DNA of 64,000 nucleotides from Luzula sylvatica. Its lineage: Eukaryota > Streptophyta > Magnoliopsida > Poales > Juncaceae. This document shows positions 33,960 to 43,989 of this stretch, piece by piece. Each line of letters begins with the position of its first letter. Position 1 is the stretch's first letter. A model generated the notes under the pieces. It was given only the letters and a program-made list of their open reading frames with translations, did not search any database and was not told the DNA's origin. A program made the translations under genes and the position numbers. Location: the NCBI GenBank assembly GCA_946800325.1, contig OX326959.1:16026862-16090861 (forward strand), written 5' to 3'.

Positions 33960-35255
33960 TTTCTACATGGAATAAAATGTGCAAAATTAATACTTTTATA
34001 GATGATAACATTTATGTTTTAGTTCATTTAAAATACTCCCACTATTTTTATCAAAGCAACAACCCTCACTGTGTTGGTTCGGATACATTCCAACTACATG
34101 TACCATAGTGGCTCAAGATCCATATTTCACAAAATCCTAAGCGTGCTTTGGCTCGTCTCAGAATTATGTTATTTAGGTAGGATCAAATCCAATTGCATCT
34201 CCATGCAACTCTTGAGATCATTTATGAGATCGTGGTTTTTGAGTCCAACTCAAAATCCACGTGTGTACATATCTCATCTTATGCCCTAAGTTCAAGTCCG
34301 ACTTGCTACTTAGTTAAGTACTAACCATAACTGAATATCATCCAATTAATCTACCAACACACCCAGCTTTGGCATGACCTATGTCGGTAATTAATCAATG
34401 CATATTCTCCCACCAACTATATAAGCTCACACACCCAGCTTTGGCATGACCCATGTGAGTGATATAAAGGCCCTGAGAATTTCAGAATATGGGAGGCATT
34501 TTCTTAACTTAATAATTAGTAGAGGGATTTCTAATTTATTTATCACATGTATAAGCATATCACATAACACATCACATAATTAATTAAATGATATAGCATG
34601 ACCATGATCTTTATAAGCCACTATAAAGATCTCTAATTAATTACTTATAATGAACTCTTTCATTATAAAAGTGGATGTGGCAATGAACTCCTTCATCATG
34701 TGACCGGTTATGGCGTCGAGCTTATTCATCATGTGATCGGTTGTGATGATGAACTCCTTCATCTTGTGATTGCTTGTGGCGATGAACTCCTTCATCTCCA
34801 GAATAGTTGCTTCGATGAACTCCTTCATCTTGAGAATAGTTGCGTCGATGAACTCCTTCATCTTCATTTAAATAAAATAACAACCTATTCTACTTTTACA
34901 ACTTGGACAACTCACCGGTCGCCATAAATTAAATTTACAACTTGGACAACTCACCGGTCGCCATAAATTAAATTTACAACATGCAATCACATCATTCAAT
35001 CACAACACAAAGTTTTGGCCATGCTATATCATATATCGTTGAATTATAAAATACATATATACATTTCGACTAATACATATGCAATAATCTCCATGTGAGA
35101 CCAGAATAATATCCTGCATCTCATGCAATAATATCCTGCATCTTATGCAATAAATCTCAGCGTGAGACAGTGCACCTTCTATTTGAACAGAATAATATCC
35201 TCGTTCAAACAGAATAATATCCGGCATCTCATGCAATAATATCCTGCATCTCATG
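33960..35255 (-). other. Copia leader (5' untranslated region)
   Basis: Nearly 1.3 kb lies upstream of gag. It contains two CACACCCAGCTTTGGCATGACC copies (34359-34450), a 33-bp minisatellite (34637-34867), a tandem pair of ACAACTTGGACAACTCACCGG units (34898-34977), and four or five AATAATATCCTGCATCTCATGC units at 35105-35255 that resemble LTR repeats. No TGGTATCAGAGC site is found on the element's sense strand here. Confidence 0.65.
34637..34867 (-). CDS. Leader ORF of 11-residue repeats (MKEFI-x-AT)
   Basis: A 76-residue frame on the element's sense strand consists of about seven 11-residue units with MKEFI at the start of most (MKEFIDATILK, MKEFIEATILE, MKEFIATSNHK). The unit length suits a hendecad coiled coil. 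It is made by a 33-bp DNA minisatellite, so the open frame could be a by-product of repeat expansion. It has no known homologue that I can name. Whether it is translated is unknown. Confidence 0.3.
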   Translation of the reverse strand: MKMKEFIDATILKMKEFIEATILEMKEFIATSNHKMKEFIITTDHMMNKLDAITGHMMKEFIATSTFIMKEFIISN

Positions 35256-36093
35256 CAAAATTCCAACTGATGATAATATAGCTGATCCGTTTACTAAACC
35301 GCTCTCGATAGCGAAACATGATCGTCATGCTAGAGCTATTGGTTTGGATTACCTCAGAGAGGAGAGTTGAGTGGTATTATTATTATCAGTTCACCCTAGT
35401 GCAAGTGGGAGACTGAAGGAAATAATGCCCTAGGCTGAACGAAATAACGACCTGGGCAGAACATAATAATACCCTAGGCTGAACTGTTTAGCTTGTATGT
35501 AAACGAATGATCATTATTATTTATGTTTGTTGATCTAATATTTTAATATTGAATTAAAGTTCCATTTAATACGTGTACTGGTTATTTAACATATTTAGGA
35601 ATATGTGAATAAGCCTTGATTGATAGTAAAACTGTATCAATGAACGTAATACGATTCTAAATGTCCCTGGTCATATATATGATGTATATAGAGATATACA
35701 TGTCTAAGGAAATAGAATATATATGTACACCAGTATATTCGCATATGAGATGATTATGTTTTACTGATCATGGACATATAATACATAGAGATGTAGTGAT
35801 GTCAAATATGGAATACATATGTATTAGAGACTACATATTGGACTGACCAACTTATGAGAATATACATGGTTATTGTCATTATATATATTCTCATAAACAA
35901 ATAGAATTTTAGTTCTTTGACCTGAGGTTATCATTAGATTTCTCACATGTGAATTGTGATACTTAGATATGTTTCTTTGTTATCTTTAACCGGGTAATCA
36001 AGATCATCATTGGGTATTACATGAAGCATGTTGGAGGATGTGAATAACAAAGATGGAAGTTGTTCCTTTCTTGGTACATAGATATTATTCAGT
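35256..36093 (+). repeat. Inverted copy of the copia 3' end (RNase H tail, polypurine region, U3)
   Basis: The plus strand at 35259-35370 encodes the same tail as the main element (TDDNIADPFTKPLS to DYLREES and stop). It is followed by GTGCAAGTGGGAGAC and U3 from 35414. Relative to the 3' LTR it lacks about 40 bp near 35620 and about 390 bp after 36072. It runs to a turning point near 36093, where the sequence reverses into the 5' U3. Confidence 0.85.
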
Positions 36094-36846
36094 TTGAACC
36101 AGAATAATATCCTCGTTCGAACAGAATAATATCCACGTCCTCCAACATGAAAGGAACAACTTCCATCTTGGTTATTCACATCCTCCAACATGCTTATTGT
36201 AATACCCAATGATGATCTTGATTACCCGGTTAAAGATAACAAAGAAACATATCTAAGTATCACAATTAACATGTGAGAAATCTAATGATAACCTCAGGTC
36301 AATGAACTAAAATTCTATTTGTTTATGAGAATATATATAATGACAATAACCATGTATATTCTCATAAGTTGGTCAGTCCAATATGTAGTCTCTAATACAT
36401 ATCTATATTCCATATTTGACATCACTACATCTCTATGTATTCCATGTCCATGATCAGTAAAACATAATCATCTCATATGCGAATATACTGGTGTACATAT
36501 ATATTATATTTCCTTAGACATGTATATCTCTATATACATCATATATATGACCAGGGACATTTAGAATCGTATTACGTTCATTGATACAGTTTTACTATCA
36601 TAATCACATATTATGATGATGTATAAACTAGTGATACAATTCAAGGCTTATTCACATATTCCTAAATATGTTAAATAACCAGTACACGTATTAAATGGAA
36701 CTTTAATTCAATATTAAAATATTAGATCAACAAACATAAATAATAATGATCATTCGTTTACATACAAGCTAAACAGTTCTGCCTAGGGTATTGTTATGTT
36801 CTGCCCAGGGCATTATTTCGTTCATCCTAGGGCATTATTTCCTTCA
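36094..36846 (-). repeat. U3 part of the copia 5' LTR
   Basis: The minus strand from 36846 starts TGAAGGAAATAATGCC and matches the first part of the 3' LTR. It ends at the palindrome centre near 36093 without R or U5. Confidence 0.85.
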
Positions 36847-37000
36847 CATACCTTAATTTGTTAATTTGTAAGCTCTCCTGTAAAAAATATAGGGGAAAAT
36901 GCAGTATTTTATATATTAATATAAGATATGATTTCTAAATGAATTTCCAAACAATGAATTTTATGTCAAATTTAGTACTTCTTTTTCAGATATATTCATA
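36847..37000 (-). repeat. Inverted segmental duplication, arm 2 (beyond the copia)
   Basis: Matches the reverse complement of about 865-1020: TTTGTAAGCTCTCCTGTAAA, GGGGAAAATGC and CCAAACAATGAATTTTAT. It shows that the duplication spans the copia insertion. Confidence 0.8.
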
Positions 37001-37085
37001 TATAAATATGAGAAGCATATGAACTTTTTTTAAGTATTTGACTGATAAATTCATATTATATAGGAGGGGTATATATATATATATA

Positions 37086-37338
37086 GGATCCGTTCGGCAA
37101 CCATAGAATAGAGTGGAGAATACAGTATTAAATGAGTTAATCCACTCTATTTATCTCGAACAAGAACATACTATCATGGAATTCAAATTATTTGATTTTA
37201 ATTCGAGAAAAATTAAGTTATTCGATAAGGCCATTTTGGTCATTAGCACCATTCATTCTTTTTAAACCTACATTTTTTTTGAAGTGAAACATAATTCATG
37301 AAACATGATTATTATTGGTTTCATTTTTTTATTTGTAA

Positions 37339-37375
<37 letters not shown>

Positions 37376-37742
37376 ATTTGATTTTAATTAGAGAAAAATT
37401 AAGTTATTTGATAAGGGCATTTTGGTCACTAGCACCATTCATTATTTTTAAACCTACATTTTTTTTTATTTTTTTTTTGAAGTGAAACATAATTCGTGAA
37501 ACATGAATATTATTAGTTTCATTCTTTTATTTGTCATATCAATGGAGTTTGAACCTTTTATTTTTGGTATCTTGTGCTAAACATAGACCTCAAAGGACCA
37601 TAGATAAAAATGTCATTTGCGTGGTAATTATAGCGGGGTGCAGAACATTATTCTATTATTTCATTAGATTTGTCGAACAATGTTGGAATAAAATCTTCGA
37701 CTATTCTTCTATTCCTCTATTCAATCGCTTGCGGAACGGACC
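37086..37742. mobile_element. Small TIR element (tentative)
   Basis: Ends GGATCCGTTCGGCAAC...ATAGAATAGAG and, inverted, GGTCCGTTCCGCAAGCGAT...GAATAGAGGAATAG. ATA/TATA flanks both sides. Inside, a unit of about 180 bp is duplicated (37185-37345 and 37370-37530) around an (ATT)n tract. A related segment at 45590-45735 shows this sequence family is repeated locally. Confidence 0.45.
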
Positions 37743-39990
37743 TATAAAGTTACATAGGTAGCTTTGAACATGTCAACTAATTTGATTTTTTTCCGTACGT
37801 GCGCTTAACCTAAAAATATTGTTTAATTATTTCTCAATCTCTCTTTGTTTTGTTTTCATTTTGTCTGCATATCAATTTCCTTCCATTATGCTATATTTAT
37901 GTGTGCTAAAAATAGTGTTTTTTTGCAACTAAAAGTATTTTAACAGAAATATATTATCAATTGCAAAAATAGTATTCTTTTTGCAAAAAAAATTTGGTGT
38001 TAGTATTTTTCTGCCAAATTGTTTTCTCTACCAAAAATATTATTTTTTTCAACTGTAATTTTTTGGCAGAAAAAAAATTGTCAGTTGCAAAATTAATATT
38101 TTTCTGCTAAAATACTATTTTTGCTATAGGTAGAATTTTTTGTTTTGCCAAAGTAGTCTCAAGATTTGTGAGTTTTTAATTATTATATTTTAAAAATATT
38201 TATAGAGTTTTTTATATTAATAAGCAAAAATAACAATTGGAATTTAATAAAATTAGTCACAAAATATAGAGAGCTATTTTGATCTAAATGTTTTTCAACA
38301 CAATGCATTGTTAAAATGGAACCTTTCCCAATGGAGAGATTAGTGAATAAAAATTTGTTTCCATCTTTTCTCTCTTTATTTTTTCTTATGCTGATATTCA
38401 TTTTATAAAAAAATTGTTTTACGAAAAAAATATTTATAAAGACCGCATCAAATAATCAAGGGTCCAGAAAGTTTTCCCTTATATCTTAATTTTTAACTTT
38501 TTACTATTCGATTAATACATCAGTAAAAGATAAATAAGGTGCACTCAAATTGAAAAAAGAAGAAAAAAAAGTACTATTTACTCAAAAAATAATACCCTCA
38601 CGAGTCATACCAGTCCTTAATATCTGTCACAAAAAATAAGAACAAGTAATAAAATGAAATTTTTTTACAAATGATCATGTCAAATAACTTAATTAACGAA
38701 ATAACCAACCGTTCAAATATTTTTAAAAATTATATTTTGCATAGTTAAAACCCTGCCTGGCGGAGTATGATTGTCAGCCTTTTTTGATTTGGTTGGTTAG
38801 TATATATAAGTGCTAATTAAGAGATACAAGACGGAGTTTGAAAGCCTGCAAGGGTGTGTTTGAAAGTCCGCCTGGCCATGTTTGAAAATCCGCTAAATTT
38901 CTCTGTTGTTTATGTTATTTTTATGATGTTAATTAAATTAATTGATTGATTGTTGATAATTTGTTATGTTAAATTTAGTCCTGTTGAATATAATTTTGTT
39001 GATTTTTTTGTGATGTTAATTAAATTGATTGATTGAAATATTTTTTAATATGAAAAAGAATGAATATTTTTTTTGTAATTGTCACAAAAAAATAATGAAT
39101 TGATTGAAGATGATAGGTGTCATAATTCATTGAATAGAGGAGAGAATCATTTCTTTTTCTTTTGAAAAGCAAAGTTTGACAAGCCTTTACACTGTCACAA
39201 AAAATCAAAAATTGAAAGGTCATAGGAAACCTGAAAGTAGACATAGGGTTCAAGCTCTATGGTACATATGATAATTAAGTAAAAAATATAGTTCTATTAA
39301 AAGAGTTGCAAACTTGTTCATCTTCTTCATATTCTTATTTTTGGACATGTGGCCTAAATCTAATGTGGTGAAAAACGGAGTTTCATAGTCCGCCTGGCTG
39401 TTGCAGCCTGCAATTCGAGAGGATACAAAATCGTAAAGTTGAAGTGATTTAGTTCCGTAGTAGAAGCACTGAAGTGACTCCCGTTGCGCTCGCATGTGAT
39501 TGTGGCTTTCGACAACTTCCAACGTCGCCCTGTCCATAGGACCATGCTGCAACCTGCAACGATGTGACTCTAGCCTCTACTTCGCGTGCGTACGATTGGA
39601 GAAGAAAGCAAAGCATAGCGTGCGTTTAAGGTAACATAAGGCAATGTTGTATTGGCATCGGCTCCCAGTTAATGGGTCAACTCTGCCAACTCTGCCAAAT
39701 CCCAAATCATGTATAATGAGAAAAAAGAGGCCCGGTAAAAAAGGAAAGCATGTGACTTGGGCCAACTCTGCCAAATCCCAAATCCGACCCTGGCTCCGAA
39801 GTGCCCAGTGAAGACCTGCATGTTGTCACTGATAGCAATGACCAACATCCAACGCCATTTTCATTCAAACTGAGGGAAACAACAATTTAGGATAAACGGG
39901 AAAATATACATATAAGAATAAACGCGTTCGTGAGAATAATTAGGTATATAATGATATTATACACATGAAAAATCCAGGGGATATATATAT
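37743..39990. other. AT-rich DNA; remnant of the small membrane gene's 3' end
   Basis: About 38440-38680 resembles the 3' exon and flank of the gene at 27360 (minus strand): TAATACATCAGTAAAAG, AATAAGGTGC, then ATATCTGTCACAAAAAATAAG. It has no open frame. The rest, including frames at 39250-39552, shows no family signature. Confidence 0.4.
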
Positions 39991-40004
39991 ATATATATAT
40001 ATAT
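39980..40004. repeat. AT microsatellite
   Basis: A run of TA dinucleotides. Confidence 0.8.
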
Positions 40005-40009
40005 GATGT

Positions 40010-40390
40010 TTTCTCTCTCCTTAAAGGTTATCATGAATCTAATGATTATGAACACTATTCCAAAGAGTGTAACGAAGAGAGAAAGGACGAGAAAATAAAT
40101 TTTTTTTATTGGAGAGTATAATCAAAGAAGACGAAGACTAAGAAAGTCCACATATGTTTCGTCTAGACAGTTGCTTGTGTGACCGATTAACCACAACTCA
40201 CGTGAATACGGCTGCACGGATCATCCATTTGTACATGACAAGAATGGTGTTGAGACGTGTGACATGGGACGCACGTGAGACAAACAAGAACAAACGGATA
40301 ACGATGTTGAGTCATACGAGCGTGCGTGATACACACGAGAAGCGACAAAGGGAGCGAAATGACAAAGGAAAAGAAAGAATAGGCGACCAG
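40010..40390 (+). repeat. Possible diverged copia LTR fragment
   Basis: It resembles the R-U5 part of the LTR at 8960-9300: AGAGTGTAACGAAGAGAGAA, TTTCGTCTAGACAGTTGC, then TGGGACGCACGTG. The match is weak and no LTR ends are seen. Confidence 0.3.
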
Positions 40391-41025
40391 CAAGAGATAT
40401 CTAACATTTTTCAGAAAATTGATGATTTTTCTGGCATTTTTACCTATCAAACAGCTCGTATTTGACAGATGCATATATATCAAAATACCCCAAATCAAGC
40501 AAGCCCTAGTGTATCAAATAAACTTAGTTTATAAACCCAAAATAATATAAACAAAAGTAATAATCGCCGATGATCTTCATGCCACTTTATTTGGTCTCTT
40601 CCCCGCTTGCCTCCATTTTCTGCTAGGGACCGAGAGGAGGCAGTTGCCTATGAGAGAAAAAAAACAAAGATAAGGGTGAGAAGACGCACAATCGCCATCA
40701 CTTTCTCCTATTTACTATAACCCTAGCCCTAACCTAGGCGGTGTACTAGGGCCTCTTTATGATTTTTGCATTGATTTAAATTGCGTCGCCATAGCGCAAA
40801 TCACAATAAATATTTATAAAACACAACACCGCAACCTACTAAATAGCGTCGTAATATCCCCACAGTATCGCGCAATATCGGTGATCATATGTAAATTACA
40901 GTCCAAACGCAATGGACCGATATATTGCAATTTAAAACATTAATTTTTTGTATAAAAAGTAAAATTTATGATACATCCTTCTAAATACCCAAAATACCCT
41001 TTTGAAATGGTGCATGATAGAACTC

Positions 41026-41028
<3 letters not shown>

Positions 41029-41082
<54 letters not shown>
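41029..41082. repeat. AT microsatellite
   Basis: About 27 TA units directly before a fold-back MITE. Confidence 0.85.
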
Positions 41083-41083
<1 letters not shown>

Positions 41084-41085
<2 letters not shown>

Positions 41086-41283
41086 GAGGCTAAACTACTT
41101 AATTAAGTACCAATATTTTTGTACTTAATGATTTTTCACCATTAGATTTGCATTGAGATTTGTGCATTTAATGATGTGCACAAAATTTCATGATCATCAT
41201 GAAAAAATAAAAATCTCAATGTAAATTCAATTGTGCAAAAGCATTAAGTACCAAAATGTTGGTTTCTTAATTAAGTAGATTAG

Positions 41284-41288
<5 letters not shown>
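41084..41288. mobile_element. Fold-back MITE
   Basis: The 5' end GAGGCTAAACTACTTAATTA inverts to GAGGCTAATCTACTTAATTA at the 3' end. The inverted match carries on through GTACTTAATG and the central CATGATCATCATG, so nearly all of the roughly 200 bp can fold. It lies between a TA tract and a CT/GA tract, so target duplications are not readable. Confidence 0.65.
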
Positions 41289-41318
<30 letters not shown>

Positions 41319-41334
41319 AGAGAGAGAGAGAGAT
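41286..41334. repeat. CT then GA microsatellite
   Basis: (CT)n turns into (GA)n through CTGGAG, forming a simple palindrome. Confidence 0.8.
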
Positions 41335-41569
41335 GCTAACCAGAATCCATAAAAAAATCCGAAAAAAAATCCATAAATCAAAATATATCATTGAAATTAG
41401 CAAAATATATTCTTGTATTTATCAAAATATACTATTGAAAATGTATTATTTTATTCTTAATTTAACTATGCTAACATATTGAATTCATCAGTATATTTTG
41501 CTAATTTTTATAATATATTTTGCACGCGTGGATTCTTTTTGGATTTTTTTTTTGGATTCTCCTTAGCAA

Positions 41570-41610
41570 GTATGTATGTATGTATGTATGTATGTATATA
41601 TATATATATA

Positions 41611-41684
<74 letters not shown>
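41570..41684. repeat. Compound GTAT / TA / TG microsatellite
   Basis: (GTAT)6, then a short TA run, then a TG run of about 36 units. Open frames over it are artefacts. Confidence 0.9.
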
Positions 41685-41686
<2 letters not shown>

Positions 41687-41866
41687 GTTCAATAGAGTTC
41701 TTATCTGGAGTTCTTATTTAGAGTCTCAATCCCTGCCATTCGTCTAAGATCAACGGCCTAGATTTAATAGGAAAAATGAAGGCTGCCCTCCCTCCCTCCT
41801 CGCTGCCCGTGTCCTAACCCTAACCTAGAACCTCCTGCACAAGCACACTCGGTGGTTCACGCCAGA

Positions 41867-41867
<1 letters not shown>

Positions 41868-41953
<86 letters not shown>
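41868..41953. repeat. Compound CT / TA microsatellite
   Basis: A CT run of about 22 units followed by a TA run of about 20 units. Confidence 0.9.
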
Positions 41954-41955
<2 letters not shown>

Positions 41956-42299
41956 CTCTAAAGAGATCGGCAGAGGGACTTGCTTGCTTTCAAACTCGTC
42001 GGAACCAATAGAGGCTATCCATTGCATTTCAATAACGTGCTGAAGTAGTAAGGTCACCTCTCATCTTGCTTTGGTACAGTCAAAGGTACGCTAAAAATCT
42101 GAAATCCATATGATGTTGATGTACATAGATGCCTCAACGAAGCTCCCTGGGTGTCATCTGGCATTATGGATAGTTAAGTTAGCTCAAATTTGCAATGCAC
42201 CTCAGTTTAGTTTAAATTAAGCCTTAATTAGTCTATTTGTGCAATAAGCGTTAATTAATTAATTCCAATAAGCATAATGATTCCTTATTCTAACCTTAA

Positions 42300-42694
42300 G
42301 GGGGCGTTTGGTTGGAGCTTTACTATCAGAATGCCATGGCATACTCAATCTTGGATTCCATTCCCATGTTTGGTTTGCGCGCTCGGTAATAAATTAATGA
42401 TATACTCCATTCCCTAGGGCATAATTGATGGGAATAGGATTACCACCAAAATTGGTGATTTTTCTCTATTCCCATGAGTAGGAAATACATTTTAATTTAA
42501 TTTCCAAAAATAAATTGTTCAAGGTTTCTATAAATAAACTAATTTTTATATTTTTTTGGTTATGACATGGAATAAATAAGTGTAACAATCAAACAAGGTA
42601 TTAGAGTATGTCATGGAATAATATGTCTTGGCATGAGATTCCTTGGCATACTTCATGCCAATGCATTCTCCAAAGCACGAACCAAACGGCCCCC
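42300..42694. mobile_element. Tourist/PIF-like MITE (tentative)
   Basis: Ends GGGGGCGTTTGGTT and, inverted, GGGGGCCGTTTGGTTCG, followed by a mirrored GCATGG/CCATGC zone. AA(G) lies on both sides, compatible with a 3-bp duplication. The element is about 395 bp and has no ORF. Confidence 0.6.
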
Positions 42695-43023
42695 AAGGTT
42701 CATAAATTTGAACTATTTATTACATTTTATTATTTGAGCAATTGGCTCAATTTTGTAATTTTACAGGGTCCTTCTTTTGCATTGTAATTTATTTGTCTTC
42801 GCATGTTATACAAATATTGGATTGGATAATAATCATCTATTCTAGATTTCTAGTTTCAGTTGTTCCTAGTTGAGTACAAGGAGGTGCTAGAGAAGTTCTT
42901 TTCAAGAATAGAATACTCAAGGTGTCCAGTTTTTTATTTTCTGTTTTCGCATGTGACTGAAGTATTAAGCGAGGCTGAGTTTCAATCAAGAAAATGAAAG
43001 TAGGGGCTTCGGGTGGAAAATGA

Positions 43024-43320
43024 GACCTCGAATTTACTTGGGAGGCTTTCTTTAATACATCGACGACGTATCTGTCATGTTCTAACCAGATTCAATTTGA
43101 AATTGAATCTGATGAAGAGAGAGCACTGGAGACAAGTTGGATGGTGGGTAATGGTGATGATGTGCAAGTACTGGAGAAGGAGGAAGAAATAATGTTGAGT
43201 TATGGGATGAGCATTCACGATGGGCTCAATCTCAGCCCAGGGTTAGAAGAACCCAAGAAAGAAGTGTGGTCTGGACTGGAGGCATCCAGTGGGTGGGAAA
43301 TGGGGGTCTGTTCCGACTAG
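43024..43320 (+). CDS. Acidic ORF of unknown function, 3' end hit by a hAT
   Basis: After a TGA at 43021 a frame stays open for nearly 100 codons: EFTWEAFFNTSTTYLSCSN, FEIESDEERALETSW, then a Glu-rich stretch and WEMGVCSD. It stops at TAG within the first bases of the hAT element. The empty site reconstructed from the 8-bp duplication would end one residue later (R, then TAA). No start codon is evident; it is probably a 3' exon or a relic. I do not recognise the family. Confidence 0.35.
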   Translation, partial: DLEFTWEAFFNTSTTYLSCSNQIQFEIESDEERALETSWMVGNGDDVQVLEKEEEIMLSYGMSIHDGLNLSPGLEEPKKEVWSGLEASSGWEMGVCSD

Positions 43321-43981
43321 GACTGCAAACGAGTCGAGCTTGAGCGAGCTGAGTCAAGCTCAAGCTCGGCTCGCCACTTACTCGAGCTGGCTCGACTCGT
43401 TTAGAATTATCGTTCAAGCTAAAAAAATCAAGCTCAAGTTCGGCTCGTTCTAATTCGAGCTAGCTCGGCTCGGCTCGGATCGGCTCAACAGTAGCTCAAT
43501 TAAAAAAACAACTTGAATTTTAATTAAAAAAATTATAACAATCGAATAATCAAAAAATATTCTAATACCAAAATATCTTAAAACATTACAATAATAAATC
43601 AAACATACAACACAAAACACAAAATAATAAGATTTGGACTTGAATTATTAATTTGTCTCCCTTAGTTAAATTTTTTTTCTTTTAGGACTTGAGTTGTAAT
43701 CAGTGTGAAATTATTAAGGTGATAAAAAATTTCTTTATAAAATTTTCTAATTATAATAATATATATAATATGAATTAATTATGATACAAATTTTAGTTTT
43801 TTAAATCGAGCTCAAATTCTTTTCGAGCTTAATTCGAGCGAGCCGAGTCTGGCTCAAGCTCGGCTCGATAAGCGTTCGAGCTAGCTCGGCTCGGCTCGAT
43901 TAATTTCGAGTCAATATCGAGCGAGCTATTATCGAACTCATAGCGAGTCGATGTCGAGCGAGCCACGAGCCACGAGCTAAA
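43318..43981 (+). mobile_element. hAT-type element, same family as 24438-26804, 3' terminus lost
   Basis: The element is 664 bp, starts TAGGACTGCAAACGAGTCG and is colinear with the other copy without its inner insertion. Flanks are GTTCCGAC at 43310-43317 and 43982-43989 (perfect 8 bp). The 12 bases GTTGCAGCCCTA that should close it are missing; the sequence goes from GAGCTAAA straight to the duplication. Confidence 0.85.
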
Positions 43982-43989
43982 GTTCCGAC

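Larger units (their letters stand above)
28216..36846 (-). mobile_element. Ty1/copia retrotransposon with rearranged 5' LTR region
   Basis: The 8631-bp insertion is flanked by CATAC at 28211-28215 and 36847-36851. Arm 1 of the duplication shows the empty site. On the minus strand the parts are: a U3-containing 5' end (36846 down), an inverted copy of the element's own 3' end (35256 to about 36093, plus orientation), a long leader (35255-33960), gag-protease, integrase-RT, RT-RNase H, and a full 3' LTR (29978-28216). R, U5 and the primer-binding site are missing at the 5' side. An in-frame TGA and a frameshift break pol. Confidence 0.9.

Noticed and set aside
34000..35255. A normal primer-binding site for the 28-37 kb copia
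   Set aside because: I searched by eye for GCTCTGATACCA (reverse complement of the site) between gag and the inverted U3 and did not find it.
39250..39552. A 100-codon minus-strand ORF
   Set aside because: No motif, no intron or promoter context, and AT-rich codon use at one end; not enough to call a gene.
40010..40390. A complete second copy of the 8.5-kb LTR
   Set aside because: Only short phrases match; there are no LTR ends and no primer site, so it is kept as a low-confidence fragment.
41479..41747. Cys-Val or Thr-His repeat proteins at the TG/AC tract
   Set aside because: Microsatellite artefact.
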